From Neoceratodus forsteri (Eukaryota > Chordata > Ceratodontiformes > Ceratodontidae), in contig CM057450.1 of the NCBI GenBank assembly GCA_016271365.2, positions 1,799,556,967 to 1,799,620,966 on the forward strand: a stretch of 64,000 nucleotides of DNA, given 5' to 3'. This document shows positions 33,027-42,625 of this stretch, one piece after another (position 1 is the first letter of the stretch; every line of letters begins with the position of its first letter). The notes under the pieces are model-generated. The model was not told the DNA's origin, ran no database searches, and saw nothing but the letters and a program-made list of their open reading frames with translations. Made by a program: the position numbers and the translations under genes.

Positions 33027-33422
33027 TCGTGCTCAAATTTAACAAACACTGCTGACTGCCTTATTTTAATCAGCCCTTTAGTCCTAGCATTTTTCTAGAA
33101 TAGTATTAATCTTAGACTTTCTTAGTCAGATCCTTACATAAATTACTGCCAGGGCCATGCCTTACTCTGTGTGCTGGCAGGTTATCCTACTGATAATTAT
33201 AGCCCTGTACCCATCATCCCTACCTGGCTCATCTGCCGATAACTTGGATTTTCTACCTGGGACATATATGCCCATGATTTCTCCTTGTTCCCCTAACCCG
33301 ACCTGGGCTAAAACCTGCATCCAACCACCTGCTGCACCCAGTTGGCAGCAGCCCTTTAGGTTAAGTGTGCATGCCTCCTTAGTTCAACTCGTATCTCAAA
33401 TTTCAAGGTAGAATTGAAGCGT

Positions 33423-36400
33423 ATGGACAACCCCGACCGAAGTAGTAGGACATCTAGGGAAAAACAACAAGCAGCTCTAGTAGCAACTGTGAAAAGGCTA
33501 ATCCTTTTATTGCTCCTTTGCTCAGGGAATTTGGAACTTAACCCTGGACCACCTACTACCTTAGACTCTCCGACCAACTTCGCATCAGCATCAGGCATTA
33601 AGTTCATGCTGATTAATGCCACAGTATACTTAAAAATTTCAGTCAAATCCAAACCTGGACTGCCCATACCAACCCAGATGTGCTAGTAATCATAGAGTCC
33701 TAGTTGAACAACTCCATCGCTGACTCCCAGATAGCATTACCCTCATATTGCACATTCAGAGTAGATAGGCCCACTAGGGGTGGAGGGGTAGTTATCTCCC
33801 TCAATAACAAGCTCAATGCCACGGAACTATTTTTGGAGTCAAAACCCAAAGAGTTTGAGTGCTTAGCACTTAGGTTACTACTCCCATCCTCTGAAGTAAT
33901 CAATATCATTGGCTGTTGCAGACCTCCCTCAGGTAGGCTGGGTATTCTATCAAAGATCAGGGCTATCGCAGAATCCAACACCAATGAAACCATCATCCTT
34001 GGGGACTTAAATCTTGACTTGCTCACCACCAAAGCTAATGCCATCAAAAATCTATGTGAGGAGCTTGGATTCACTCAGTTAGTCACTGAACCTACTAGGA
34101 CAAATATGAAAAACAAAGACCACAGTTCCATTCTTGACCTAATCCTCACAAACCAGCCTCACAAAATTGAACACTCAGCGGTCTTCCATAATGATGTAAG
34201 TGATCACAATACTGTGGTCTGCACACTTGGCCATACCAAATGCCCCACCGGGCCCAAATTCATCACCAGCAGAAGTTTCCATAAATTTGATGTCCATAAC
34301 TATCTTGCAGACCTTAAGCAGATAGACAGGCAATCCTTTTATTTAGCCAAATCTGTAGAAGCCGCTGTCACTATTTTTATTATCATCCTCAAAGGCCTTG
34401 CTAACAAGCATGCACCATTCCGTAAATGCAGAGTTAGGAAATTCTCACACCCATGGTTCACCCCGAGCTGAAATCTGCACTCATGCATCATGATAAACTG
34501 TGGGCCAATGCAAGGAAAACTAAAACTGCGACCCACTGGCAGGAATTCGGAGCAGCTAGAAATAGATGCATCAAGCTTATAAGGTGTGCCAAGGCCAAAT
34601 ACTAGGTCAAAACCTTAGAGGAAGCTAAAGGCAGCTCAGCAAAAATATGGCACACCTTCAAGACTATCGAAGGCCACAAAACCCCCCAATTTCTCCCACA
34701 AAAAGTCACCTCTAAAGGTACACTGGTCACTGAGCAATGCGCTATATCAGATCTTCTAAACGCCCACTTCACCACAGCTGGTATGGCCTTCTACACTTCT
34801 TCAGCTGCAGGGCTGCCCACCAGCCCCTCCATTCCAGTCTACCCTGAGTCCTCAACACCCCACGCCTCGTTCCAGCTCTCCCTGGTCACATTCAAGGAAG
34901 TCAAGCAACTCCTAATCAAGTTGGATACCAGGAAAGGGGCAGGTGCTGACAGAATCGAAGCATTTTTTCTAAAAATAGGGAGTCGTCTATTAGCTGCGCC
35001 CATCATGCACATATGTAACCTTTCCATCTCCATGACTACTGTTCCCTCCAGCTGGAAAGCTGCGCATATCATTCCACTATTCAAGTCAGGAGACTGGAGC
35101 GACCTCAACAACTACAGACCAATTTCTATTCTACCAGTCCTGTCCAAGTTAATGGAAAAATTAATACACATTCAAACAAAACAATATCTGGAGCACTTCA
35201 ATCTACTTAACCCACTCCAATCAGGGTTCAGGCAGAATCACAGTACAGTCTCAGCCCTGGCAAAGGTAACTAATGACTGGTTCTCTGCCACTGACAACAA
35301 ACAGTCTACTTGTGCCATTTTCTTTGACTTAAGCAAGGCATTCACCACAGTGGACCATACCCTCCTCCTGCACTGCCTAACATCCCTGGGATTTCATGAC
35401 ACTATGGTAAGATGGTTCTCTAGCTACCTCTCAAATAGGCTGCAAAGAATCAAGGCTGACAGTCATGTTGGACACAGTGTCCATCACGAGGGGAGTCCCT
35501 CAGGGATCCATTCTAGGGCCCCACCTCTTCACTATTTACATCAACTCATTGGACAAAAACATTCAACAATCCAAGCTGCACTTTTTTGCTGATGACATGG
35601 TCCTCTACATCTTTAGGCCTTCATTGCATAAAGCCTGTGCCGAGTTACAATCTGATTTCAGTCAGCTACACTTCAGCCTGGCCTGTTCATAACTTCTCCT
35701 AAACGCAAAGAAGACAAAGGTGATGTTGTTTTTTTCATCAAACCATATGCCCTCTACTCTCAGTACTCAGAGTACCTTACTGCCCATCACTACTATATTC
35801 GGGGACACCCTTGAGGTTGTGGATCAATTCAAGTATCTTGGAATATGGCTGGACAGTAAACTAACTTTTAGTGCCCATATCAGCTGCCTTGTCAACAAGC
35901 TAAAAGCTAGGCTGGGGTTCTTCTTCAGGAACAGATCCCTATTTACACTCGACTGCAGAAAAGACTGGTCCAGGCCACATTCCTACCACTTCTTGACTAG
36001 AGGGATATCATTTACAATTGCAGTGTACCAATTCACACTTGCAAACTTGATGTCCTGTACCATTGTGCATTACATTTCATACTAAATGCTCCGTCCAGGA
36101 AACATCATTGTACCCTCTACTCTTCTTTGAACTGGACCTCACTATCAATCAGGTATTTGTTCCATATTGGGAAGTGGACTGTAAAACTGCTGACTGGCAA
36201 GTTACCTCAGTACATATGCTCCCTAGTGCACAAGTTTTACAATGTGTACGCACTGCGCATCTCAGACTTTGTGCTCCTAGACATTCCTAGGACACATACT
36301 AATCAGTTAGAGGTGCCATTAGGTTTGTCCTCCCATGGAACCAGTTGAAAAAAAACTTGATGCTGAGATAGTCACATTAAATTGCTTTCTTTAAGTCCCT

Positions 36401-36440
36401 AGCCAAGAAAGCATTTGAAGTAGTCTGCCACTGTTCTTCA
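33423..36440 (+). pseudogene. L2-like LINE ORF: 2A-like motif, APE endonuclease, RT
   Basis: The first ATG is at 33423. A hydrophobic run (LILLLLLCSG) leads into NLELNPGP (33525-33551), a 2A-like motif. The endonuclease follows at 33704-34471 (RPTRGGGVVISLNNKL, ETIILGDLNLDLL, NDVSDHNTVV). The RT follows at 34783-36085 (AAHIIPLFKSGDWSDLNNYR, FDLSKAFTTVDHTLL, TRGVPQGSILGPHLF, FFADDMVLY, KFKYLGIWLDSKL), with a C-terminal remnant to about 36440. Frameshifts lie near 33690, 34470, 35470 and 35690. About 1,000 residues in one ORF is normal for CR1/L2-type elements. Confidence 0.85.
33525..33551 (+). other. 2A-like ribosome-skipping motif (GNLELNPGP)
   Basis: The nine codons give G-N-L-E-L-N-P-G-P directly after a leucine-rich segment. 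The 2A consensus is D-x-E-x-N-P-G-P; here Asn replaces Asp. 2A-like sequences near the N-terminus of CR1/L2-group LINEs are known. The same variant occurs in the independent copy at 45566-45592. Confidence 0.8.
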
Positions 36441-36604
36441 TGCTAAGCTAATATATGAATACTCACCATCCCTTCTGCTTGTCACCCTATCCCTGTCTCC
36501 CCCACTAACCACCCAGCCTATCCTCTCACTCATCTGTCCACCCACCCCTTTATTCCTACCCCAACCCCCTTTACCCATTCTGCCTCCTAGCACATCTTTC
36601 CTTC

Positions 36605-36853
36605 CTCCACCTCCCTGTCTCCCTACCCCTCCTCCCCTACCCCAGTCACTTCCCTCTCCTAGACCCCCTCCCTGTACCCCATCTCTGTGCACAATATTCC
36701 TGTCCTGCTGAACCTACCACCCTCTTCTTCCCCACCTCCCTGCCTTCCTACCCCTCCTACCCCTACCCCAGTCACCACCCTCCCCTTGAACCCCTCCCTG
36801 TACCCCATCTCAGTGCACAATATTACTGTCCCTCTGAACCTACCACCCTCCTT
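36605..36853 (+). repeat. 130-bp tandem duplication in pyrimidine-rich LINE 3' UTR
   Basis: The block with CCCTGTACCCCATCTCTGTG and GAACCTACCACCCTC occurs at 36668-36722 and at 36798-36852, each preceded by a matching CCACCTCCCTG...CCCCTACCCCAGTCAC segment. The surrounding 36480-36860 is nearly all C and T. Confidence 0.85.
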
Positions 36854-37160
36854 TGTGATGTCATCTATAGCCCCATGTTTTCACTTTTTTCCTTTTTTCC
36901 TTTTCCTTCTACCCCAGTGAAGACTTGTCTCACTCTATGTTTATCATCTATTTGCACGTTAGTGCAGTTAGTTTTTTGTATGAAATGCATCAGTTATTTG
37001 CAACAATCCAAGTTGTACCATATCATTGCCATTACTGTTTACTCGTGCTATCCAAATCTGTTTTGTATAAGATCATGTACGTCATTGTCTTGTTTTAAAT
37101 CTCCAGGACCTCCTTGTGAATGAGCTTGCTCAATGGAGTAATTCCAGTAATAATAAACCT

Positions 37161-37606
37161 GAACTTGAAAGAAATGCAGCTTAGAGTTAGTGATATTGGC
37201 GTCGAGGTTGTTGTCGTAGATAGAAAAGAGAATAGGGCCTAAAATGGACCCTTGGGAAACACCCCTGGTGATAGGGAGAGACACTGAGAATAGGCCATCA
37301 GCTTTTACTTTCTGGACCCTACCTGAGAGGTAGCCAGTGAACCACTGGGCTGTTGAGGGAGTGGCTCCTAATTTAACAAGACTATTGATAACAAGGTTGT
37401 GGTCAGTGGTGTCAAAGGCCTTGTTGAGATCAAGGAAAATGGCATCTGTAACCTTTTTTGAATCGTGAGCTGTAACCCAATCATTAGTTACATTAGCAAG
37501 GGCAGAGATGGTGCTGTGGTTGGGCCTGAAACCGGATTGGGCAGGGTTGAGGAAGGAGTAGCTTGCAACACGGCATTGTAGCTGGAATTAGATCAATTTT
37601 TCAAAG
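37161..37606 (-). mobile_element. L2-like LINE copy 1, 5' part (antisense)
   Basis: On the minus strand this gives NPAQSGFRPNHSTISALANV, FLDLNKAFDTTDHNLVI, VQKVKADGLFSVSLPITRG and VSQGSILGPILF, ending at SKLHFF, which joins DDTALYTS at 32715. The copy is 5'-truncated within the RT near 37606, where Penelope-like sequence resumes. Confidence 0.88.
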
Positions 37607-37639
37607 ATTTTGGATGATATAGGTAAGATGGAAAATGTG

Positions 37640-38082
37640 TCTATGATGGATGTTGATCAATATAAAAGTGAGTTTTTTAGGCAGCTTGCAAATACTGATT
37701 TTTATGCAGGACTTAAGAGGGATCTCACTTTGGATTTCAAGAAAGAAAGAAATATATGCATATCTTGGTTCTGCTTATCAGAATGGTATGATATCTAGTG
37801 ATGTCCCTGATTATCTAACTGTGAAGCATCCGGTCAGGCAGACCATTTACATCCTGCCTAAGATACACAAATCCCTCACTGACCCTCTAGGACACCCTGT
37901 TGTGTCTGGGATTGGGTCCCTGACTGAACCAATCTCTACATTTGTGAATGACCACATTCATTTCCTTGTGCCAACATTACGCTCTTATGTCAGGGACACA
38001 ACCCAGATTTTGGGCATCCTGGAGGACCTGGAGTTGGATCCTAAGTGGTTGCTGGTCACGCTTGATGTTGAGGCATTTTACT
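37640..38082 (+). pseudogene. Penelope-like RT, fingers and first palm motif
   Basis: Reading frames give MDVDQYKSEFFRQLANTDFY then, shifted, PDYLTVKHPVRQTIYILPK, IHKSLTDPLGHPVVSGIG, DTTQILGILEDLELDPK and WLLVTLDVEAFYS. The YILPKIHKs..P.G.P.VSG block and LDVEAFYS (first catalytic Asp) are diagnostic of Penelope-like RT, which is closest to telomerase RT. A SINE inserted at 38083 splits the protein immediately after LDVEAFYS. Confidence 0.92.
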
Positions 38083-38686
38083 CTTTTTTTTTTATTCTGT
38101 TTCTGCTCCTCCCACAGGGAACTCTATCTGGCATCCTCTGACCTCTGTTCTCTACCTCCCACCTGAGGCACTTTTTCCTTCTCCCTCGCTCCATCCCGAC
38201 AAATGCCCTGGATCTGAACCCCCCCCCAGGGAGGAGCTGCCCTATCCACCCAGGGTGCTCTATCTATAGTGAAGAGTGCCAGGCTGAGTGAGCAGGCTAA
38301 GAAGAGGAGAGCGCCCAGTGTTGGGAGTGTGGTTTGGGGCAGAGGTGCCTTTGCCTAGCCCCGAGGGAGGGGATTTTTTCTACTTGTTTCCTACCGAGGA
38401 ATGCGGCATGCAAGGATGCCTGTGCATGGTTACCTTGCTGGCATCTGCCATACTCCACCCCCTGCGTTGACTGGTGAACATGCAGTACCCTTGATCTCCT
38501 TTGGGGGCTGCCAGAACACCGGCATCCCTAGATCCTACCCCAGGGGAGAAGAGAGCAGTCCTCTGGATGCTCCATCCTCTCCCTCCTCTGCCAATCCTCA
38601 GCTTCCTGAGTCTGTCTCAGAACCCAGGTCACCGGTGTGGCACAAGATGTGGCATCTAGTGCCTCAACCCTCAACCCACTGGGCCA
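38083..38686 (-). mobile_element. Long tRNA-derived SINE, copy B (604 bp)
   Basis: It is flanked by an imperfect 13-bp duplication, GAGGCATTTTACT (38070-38082) and GAAGCATTGTACT (38687-38699). On the minus strand it starts CTGGCCCAGTGGGTTGAGG, an A-box-like tRNA start, followed by GTGACCTGGGTTCTGAGAC, B-box-like, and ends with a poly-A run (poly-T at 38084-38093 on the plus strand). The same family as 30159-31060 but with a different 3' body. Plus-strand open frames here are incidental. Confidence 0.8.
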
Positions 38687-39650
38687 GAAGCATTGTACTG
38701 TAATGTGCCTCACAACAGCGGTATTCAAGCCGTTAGGTATTGGCTGGAACATGGGACTGACAATGAACCTGCTTTCATTGACCTCCTATGTGACCTTTCA
38801 GATTTTGTTCTAAAGAAAAATAGCTTTCTGTTCCAGGGCCAGTACTTCTTACAGGCATAAGGGGTAGTTAAAGGGGCGAAGTTCGCTCCAGTATACGCCA
38901 GTTTGTACTTGGGACTGTGGGAACAGACTGCTATTCATGATGTCATCTATAACCCATTCTATGAGTACATTGACTTATGGCATAGGTACATTGATGATGT
39001 GCTGATGGTGTGGCGGGGTGACATAGTACAGCTGCATGAGTTTGTGGACTATCTAGAGAAATCCAAGAACAATTTGAGGTTCATGGTTCATTACTCATAT
39101 GAGAAACTTCATTTTTGGACCTGGTTGTCATTAAAAATCATGATGGCACCATTTCTACAGATCTTTAGCGGAAGTCAGCTGATAGGAATACCCTTTTAAT
39201 GGCCAGCAATTGGCACCCCCCCCACACACCGTCAGTAACATACCAAAGTCCCAGTTTATGCGCATAAAGTGCAGCTGCTCCAACCCAGAGATAAGTATGG
39301 TCAGGAGCCAAGAACTTTGTAAGAGTTTCATGGACAGGGGATATGGTTGTCAGCAACTTGAACAGGTGCAATCTCAGGTAAATGACATACCTAGAAATGA
39401 ACTTTTGGAATACAAAAACAGAAAAAGGGACCCCCTGTAAAAATTTTGTTTCTTACAAAATATGGTGCAGAAAGCGGCCAACTTATGGATCCTCTTACAA
39501 GATTCTGGCATATACTTTCTACAGAGTTAGCATTGGTAAAAATTGCACAGGAACCCCCAAATATAGCATACAAAAGGGGAAAAACCTTAAAGAGATACCC
39601 CAGTACACAGTTACCTCCCAGTGACTAAAACAAAGACATCGATGTGGTTA
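38687..39650 (+). pseudogene. Penelope-like RT, catalytic palm and thumb
   Basis: Frames give VPHNSGIQAVRYWLEHGTDN, SDFVLKKNSFLFQGQYFLQ, KGAKFAPVYASLYLGLWE, then FYEYIDLWHRYIDDVLMVW with the catalytic YIDD, and YLEKSKNNLRFMVHYS. The following segment (KCSCSNPEISMVRSQELCKS, FMDRGYGCQQLEQ) is the RT-to-endonuclease region. Several stops and frameshifts are present. Sense orientation and spacing match the pieces on either side of the SINE. Confidence 0.9.
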
Positions 39651-39659
39651 CCTGAATAT

Positions 39660-40090
39660 CCAAAAGGTAGCCTTCAGTGTAGGAGATGTGCTCATTGCAA
39701 AGTAATCTGAAAGACAACATCCTTTTCAACATGAAATAATAAAGGTTCATTTCAGATTAGACACTATCAATTGTAGCACATGCAATGTAATGTATTTGGC
39801 CACTTGCTTCTGTGGCTCATTATATGTGAGCAAGATGAGCTGCCCATTTAAAACCAGGGTGGGACAGCATTTAAGTTCAATACGACTAGGTGATGCTAAG
39901 AGTGCTCTGAGCATACATCTTTTACAGGTTAGAGATGGGTCCACCCATAGTGTGACATTTTATGGGATAGATCATGGCTTCACTCGCCCAAGGGGTGGGG
40001 ATGTTTAAGCCATCTCATCAGAAAAAGAATCCTTCTGGATTTATATGTTGGGAGCTTTGAAGGAACCTGGTCTTAACGATGGCATTGACC
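39660..40090 (+). pseudogene. Penelope-like GIY-YIG endonuclease
   Basis: The segment at 39760-40010 gives CSTCNVMYLATCFCGSLYVSK then RVGQHLSSIRLGDAKS, and HSVTFYGIDHGFTRPRGGDV, followed in another frame by a conserved W.Y.LG..EP.LN tail. The Y...C.CG..YVGK pattern is the GIY-YIG signature of Penelope-like elements; here the Gly of YVGK is Ser. A Cys pair just upstream (RRCAHCK, about 39675) matches the zinc finger-like linker of the family. The enzyme would nick target DNA to prime reverse transcription. Confidence 0.88.
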
Positions 40091-41075
40091 TGCATAAATG
40101 AATTCTGAGATCTCAACCTGCTGAAGTGACTTGTAACATTTTTTTGTCATATAGTGTTATGTTTAAATTGATTTAGCACATATAGGTGTCTTTTTCCTGC
40201 CATTGAGTAGTCTAACATATCTAAATAATAGCCACGTCTTCCATATGGGTAGTACATGCAAGCAAAGGAAAATTTATTTACACATATGTTCTTTGTTTCC
40301 ACATAATTATATTAATGATATGGCAAAATAATTTAATAATATGAATACATACATAACGCTTTTGAAGTATCTCCCTGTATGGAGGAGTTGGCATTAACTT
40401 TGTTATGCACTATCGGTGCTTTATTTTTATAGTATTTCACATCTAATGTTTAATCTGGTATAATTTATGTAGCTGACATTTTAGCCATATAGATGTGGGA
40501 ACCAATCCTATTCCTACATGTGCTTCACCATCGCAGTATGGTTTGGAGTGCTATCATGTCCCATTTGCACATTCTACATTTTAATACTTATTTAATATTA
40601 TCTTCAAATGGTAGTTCAGTGCACCCTTGTTTCTGTTTTTGATTATCCACACATTCACAAATGTTTTTGCATTTTTGCATGCATATTTATGCACATATTA
40701 TCAGAATTAGATAATGTTTTATGGGTTCAGATCAGTTTAAGTGCCTGTACCTTTAAGACGTGTTTTTAAATTGACTGGGTGCACCAGCTATGGGACATTC
40801 CTGAGGATGCTTTGGTGAAACCGACAGAAGTTTTGGGTCCTGCTGGTTATCTTTCAGTTTGTGCTTAGGAACGGTGAGCTCAGCACTTGCACAGCTTTTT
40901 GAATAAACTGCTTTTTTACACATGCATTTCTGTGTTTTGCTTTATGTGTGGCAGATAGTGCTGGATGCCTGAGAATTGTGAGTTACATGTTCTTGTAGCA
41001 CACTCGGCCATGGGGCGGCTTTTTTTGAGATTTCCTTTCCAGTTGTGAGTACCAGACTCCCTATGCATACCTTTT
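40091..41075 (+). other. Penelope-like 3' untranslated and terminal region
   Basis: About 1 kb of AT-rich, non-coding sequence runs from the endonuclease end to the 125-bp repeat at 40827-40951 and on to about 41075. A CTGAGGATGC...GTGAAAC stretch at 40801-40821 resembles the CUGANGA and GAAAC core of a hammerhead ribozyme, motifs known from Penelope-like terminal repeats, but stem II does not pair well. Confidence 0.55.
40827..40951 (+). repeat. Penelope-like 3' terminal repeat
   Basis: The 125-bp partner of the inverted copy at 28896-29020, 113 of 125 positions equal by hand alignment. It contains AATAAACTGC near 40902. Confidence 0.9.
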
Positions 41076-41079
41076 TGTC

Positions 41080-41195
41080 TTCTAAATGTTTAAAAATTGT
41101 GTCTGGTCAATAAGGCCATTACTCAAGTACTGTGTAGGGCTGGACAGACTAGATGGGTTAAAGGCCTTTTATGCCATCACATTCTATCTTTTATT
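41080..41195 (+). mobile_element. CR1 3' tail, possibly the end of the old sense CR1
   Basis: The phrase GGACAGACTAGATGGGTTAA and GCCATCACATTCTATCTTTT has the form of a CR1 3' UTR in sense orientation. Its position just beyond the Penelope-like element suggests that it is the fourth piece of the CR1 that was broken at 28690. The link is an inference from order and orientation. Confidence 0.5.
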
Positions 41196-42029
41196 TGTGA
41201 CCTCTTGACCTCAGGGAAGACAAATTAGTAGAATTCTTGGATCCAAGTACTGCTGCAGGGTCTCTGGAAAAAAGGTGGTATAATGCATTGGTGCCTCTTA
41301 GCAACCCTGTCAGATCTCAATGACAGCAAGTTGCAAGTGACGAGACCAGTCAGAATTGTGCTGTGGAGGCTGAAATATAATGTGTATCAGTGAGGAGAAC
41401 TTAGAACTCCGAAGGATCCCAAAGTGAATGGATGATGTGAGCAACCACAAGTAAAAGTGCATTATCCTAGACCTTGTGGTTTGCAATATAATGAAAGTTT
41501 GAGCCGTATCTGTATGCTGGCCTGTACAAGAAGATGACAGCAGAAGATCAGCACAGAGCCCTCGATGGTGAAGTACAGACTCTGACTTTTTGGCCATTAA
41601 TGACAGCCACAGAGGACAGTAAGTGGGCCTTGAAGGTGATACTGAACTGTGTGTGGTTGACTCACTGGACATCCAATCTGCGGAATTGTGTATGAGTACA
41701 GAGATTGTTTGCAAGTTGGCCATCAGGCTGGATTACAGTTGCCTCAGTACCTCTTCAGAAGCTCCTTCTGGGACCATCTAACGACTGACTCTGGATTTTA
41801 CGGCACTTGACAGTTATTGTATGGCATGGTACTACCTAGTCATGTTACTTCAGCTAACTTCTCCCTGTAAAGCTAACTTTTTAAAGGTGCTCTCGTACAA
41901 AGCTCCATTTTGTAATGTACCCTTACATCTGTAATCTTTAGCCTCCTCATGTTCCCTACTTAGTGGTATTGTGGTAACTTTGTGAATTCCGACCTTGCAC
42001 TCTTGCTATGTTATTGCTGTCATTATTTC
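41196..42029. other. Unassigned DNA
   Basis: No element or gene recognised. The minus-strand frame at 41310-41723 shows no domain. Confidence 0.4.
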
Positions 42030-42625
42030 CCAATCAATCAATCAAGTCTTTATTTAACCAGGCGATCATCATTGAGCAAAGCTCATTTGCAAGACAGACC
42101 TGGGTGGAACATAGACAAGTGTTTATACAGGGCAACACAGATATTAAACAATTAGGTAAAAAGGGAAGAACAATAGATACAAGTATAAAATAACACAGTA
42201 ATTCATATATACATGGAATTATACAGACATTGTACAGTGTGTAAAAGCATCTACATACACAAAAGTATCTGCAACTAGCTATGGGGCATGGTTTTATAAG
42301 GCAGTTGGAAGAATACATGAGGCAGAGCTGGTGGTAGAAGAGGAGTGAGGGAGGAGAAAGGCTAGGAAGGTGTGGGGCACAAAACAGAGTGGGGAAGATA
42401 GGGATATAGAGATAGGGTAAGGGAAAGGAGTGGGGCACTGGGGTTGTAGGATATAAGAGTGAGGGGCAGGGAGGTTGTCTCAACCAGAGGGTAATGAAGC
42501 TCCTACACAAAATAGGGAGACTAGGAAGAGGTAGGGATATAGAGTCAATAAGTCAAGGGGATCTGGAAGATAGGACATTTAAGCTTAGGAGGGGACAGGC
42601 AAGGTGTCGGTGCTTATAATTGGGT

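Larger units (their letters stand above)
32716..37160 (+). mobile_element. L2-like LINE copy 2, near full length (sense)
   Basis: About 4.45 kb inserted exactly in the FADD region of the antisense copy. Order: GC-rich leader (32716-33422), a single coding region (33423 to about 36440), and a pyrimidine-rich 3' UTR with a tandem duplication, ending ...AATAATAAACCTGAACTTG. It is the same family as 31438-32715 and 42030-45720, judged by shared KFKYLGIW and NKLKARLGFFFRNRSLF blocks. No clean target duplication is visible, only small changes at the junction (GTATCATCTCC for expected GTATCATCTGC). Confidence 0.85.
28691..41075 (+). mobile_element. Penelope-like retroelement with nested insertions
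   Basis: About 5 kb of Penelope-like sequence is spread over 12.4 kb. In order it has an inverted terminal segment (28691-29020), an N-terminal coding region (29004-30148), a pre-RT region (31061-31437), RT (37640-38082 and 38687-39650), a GIY-YIG endonuclease (39660-40090) and a 3' region (40091-41075). It is interrupted by a SINE at 30159-31060, a LINE pair at 31438-37606 and a second SINE at 38083-38686. Penelope-like elements encode an RT fused to a GIY-YIG endonuclease and carry LTR-like repeats. The copy is inactive. The left limit is placed where CR1 coding ends. Confidence 0.85.

Noticed and set aside
36438..36920. Gly-rich and Pro-rich frames on both strands
   Set aside because: They are by-products of the C/T-rich LINE 3' UTR.
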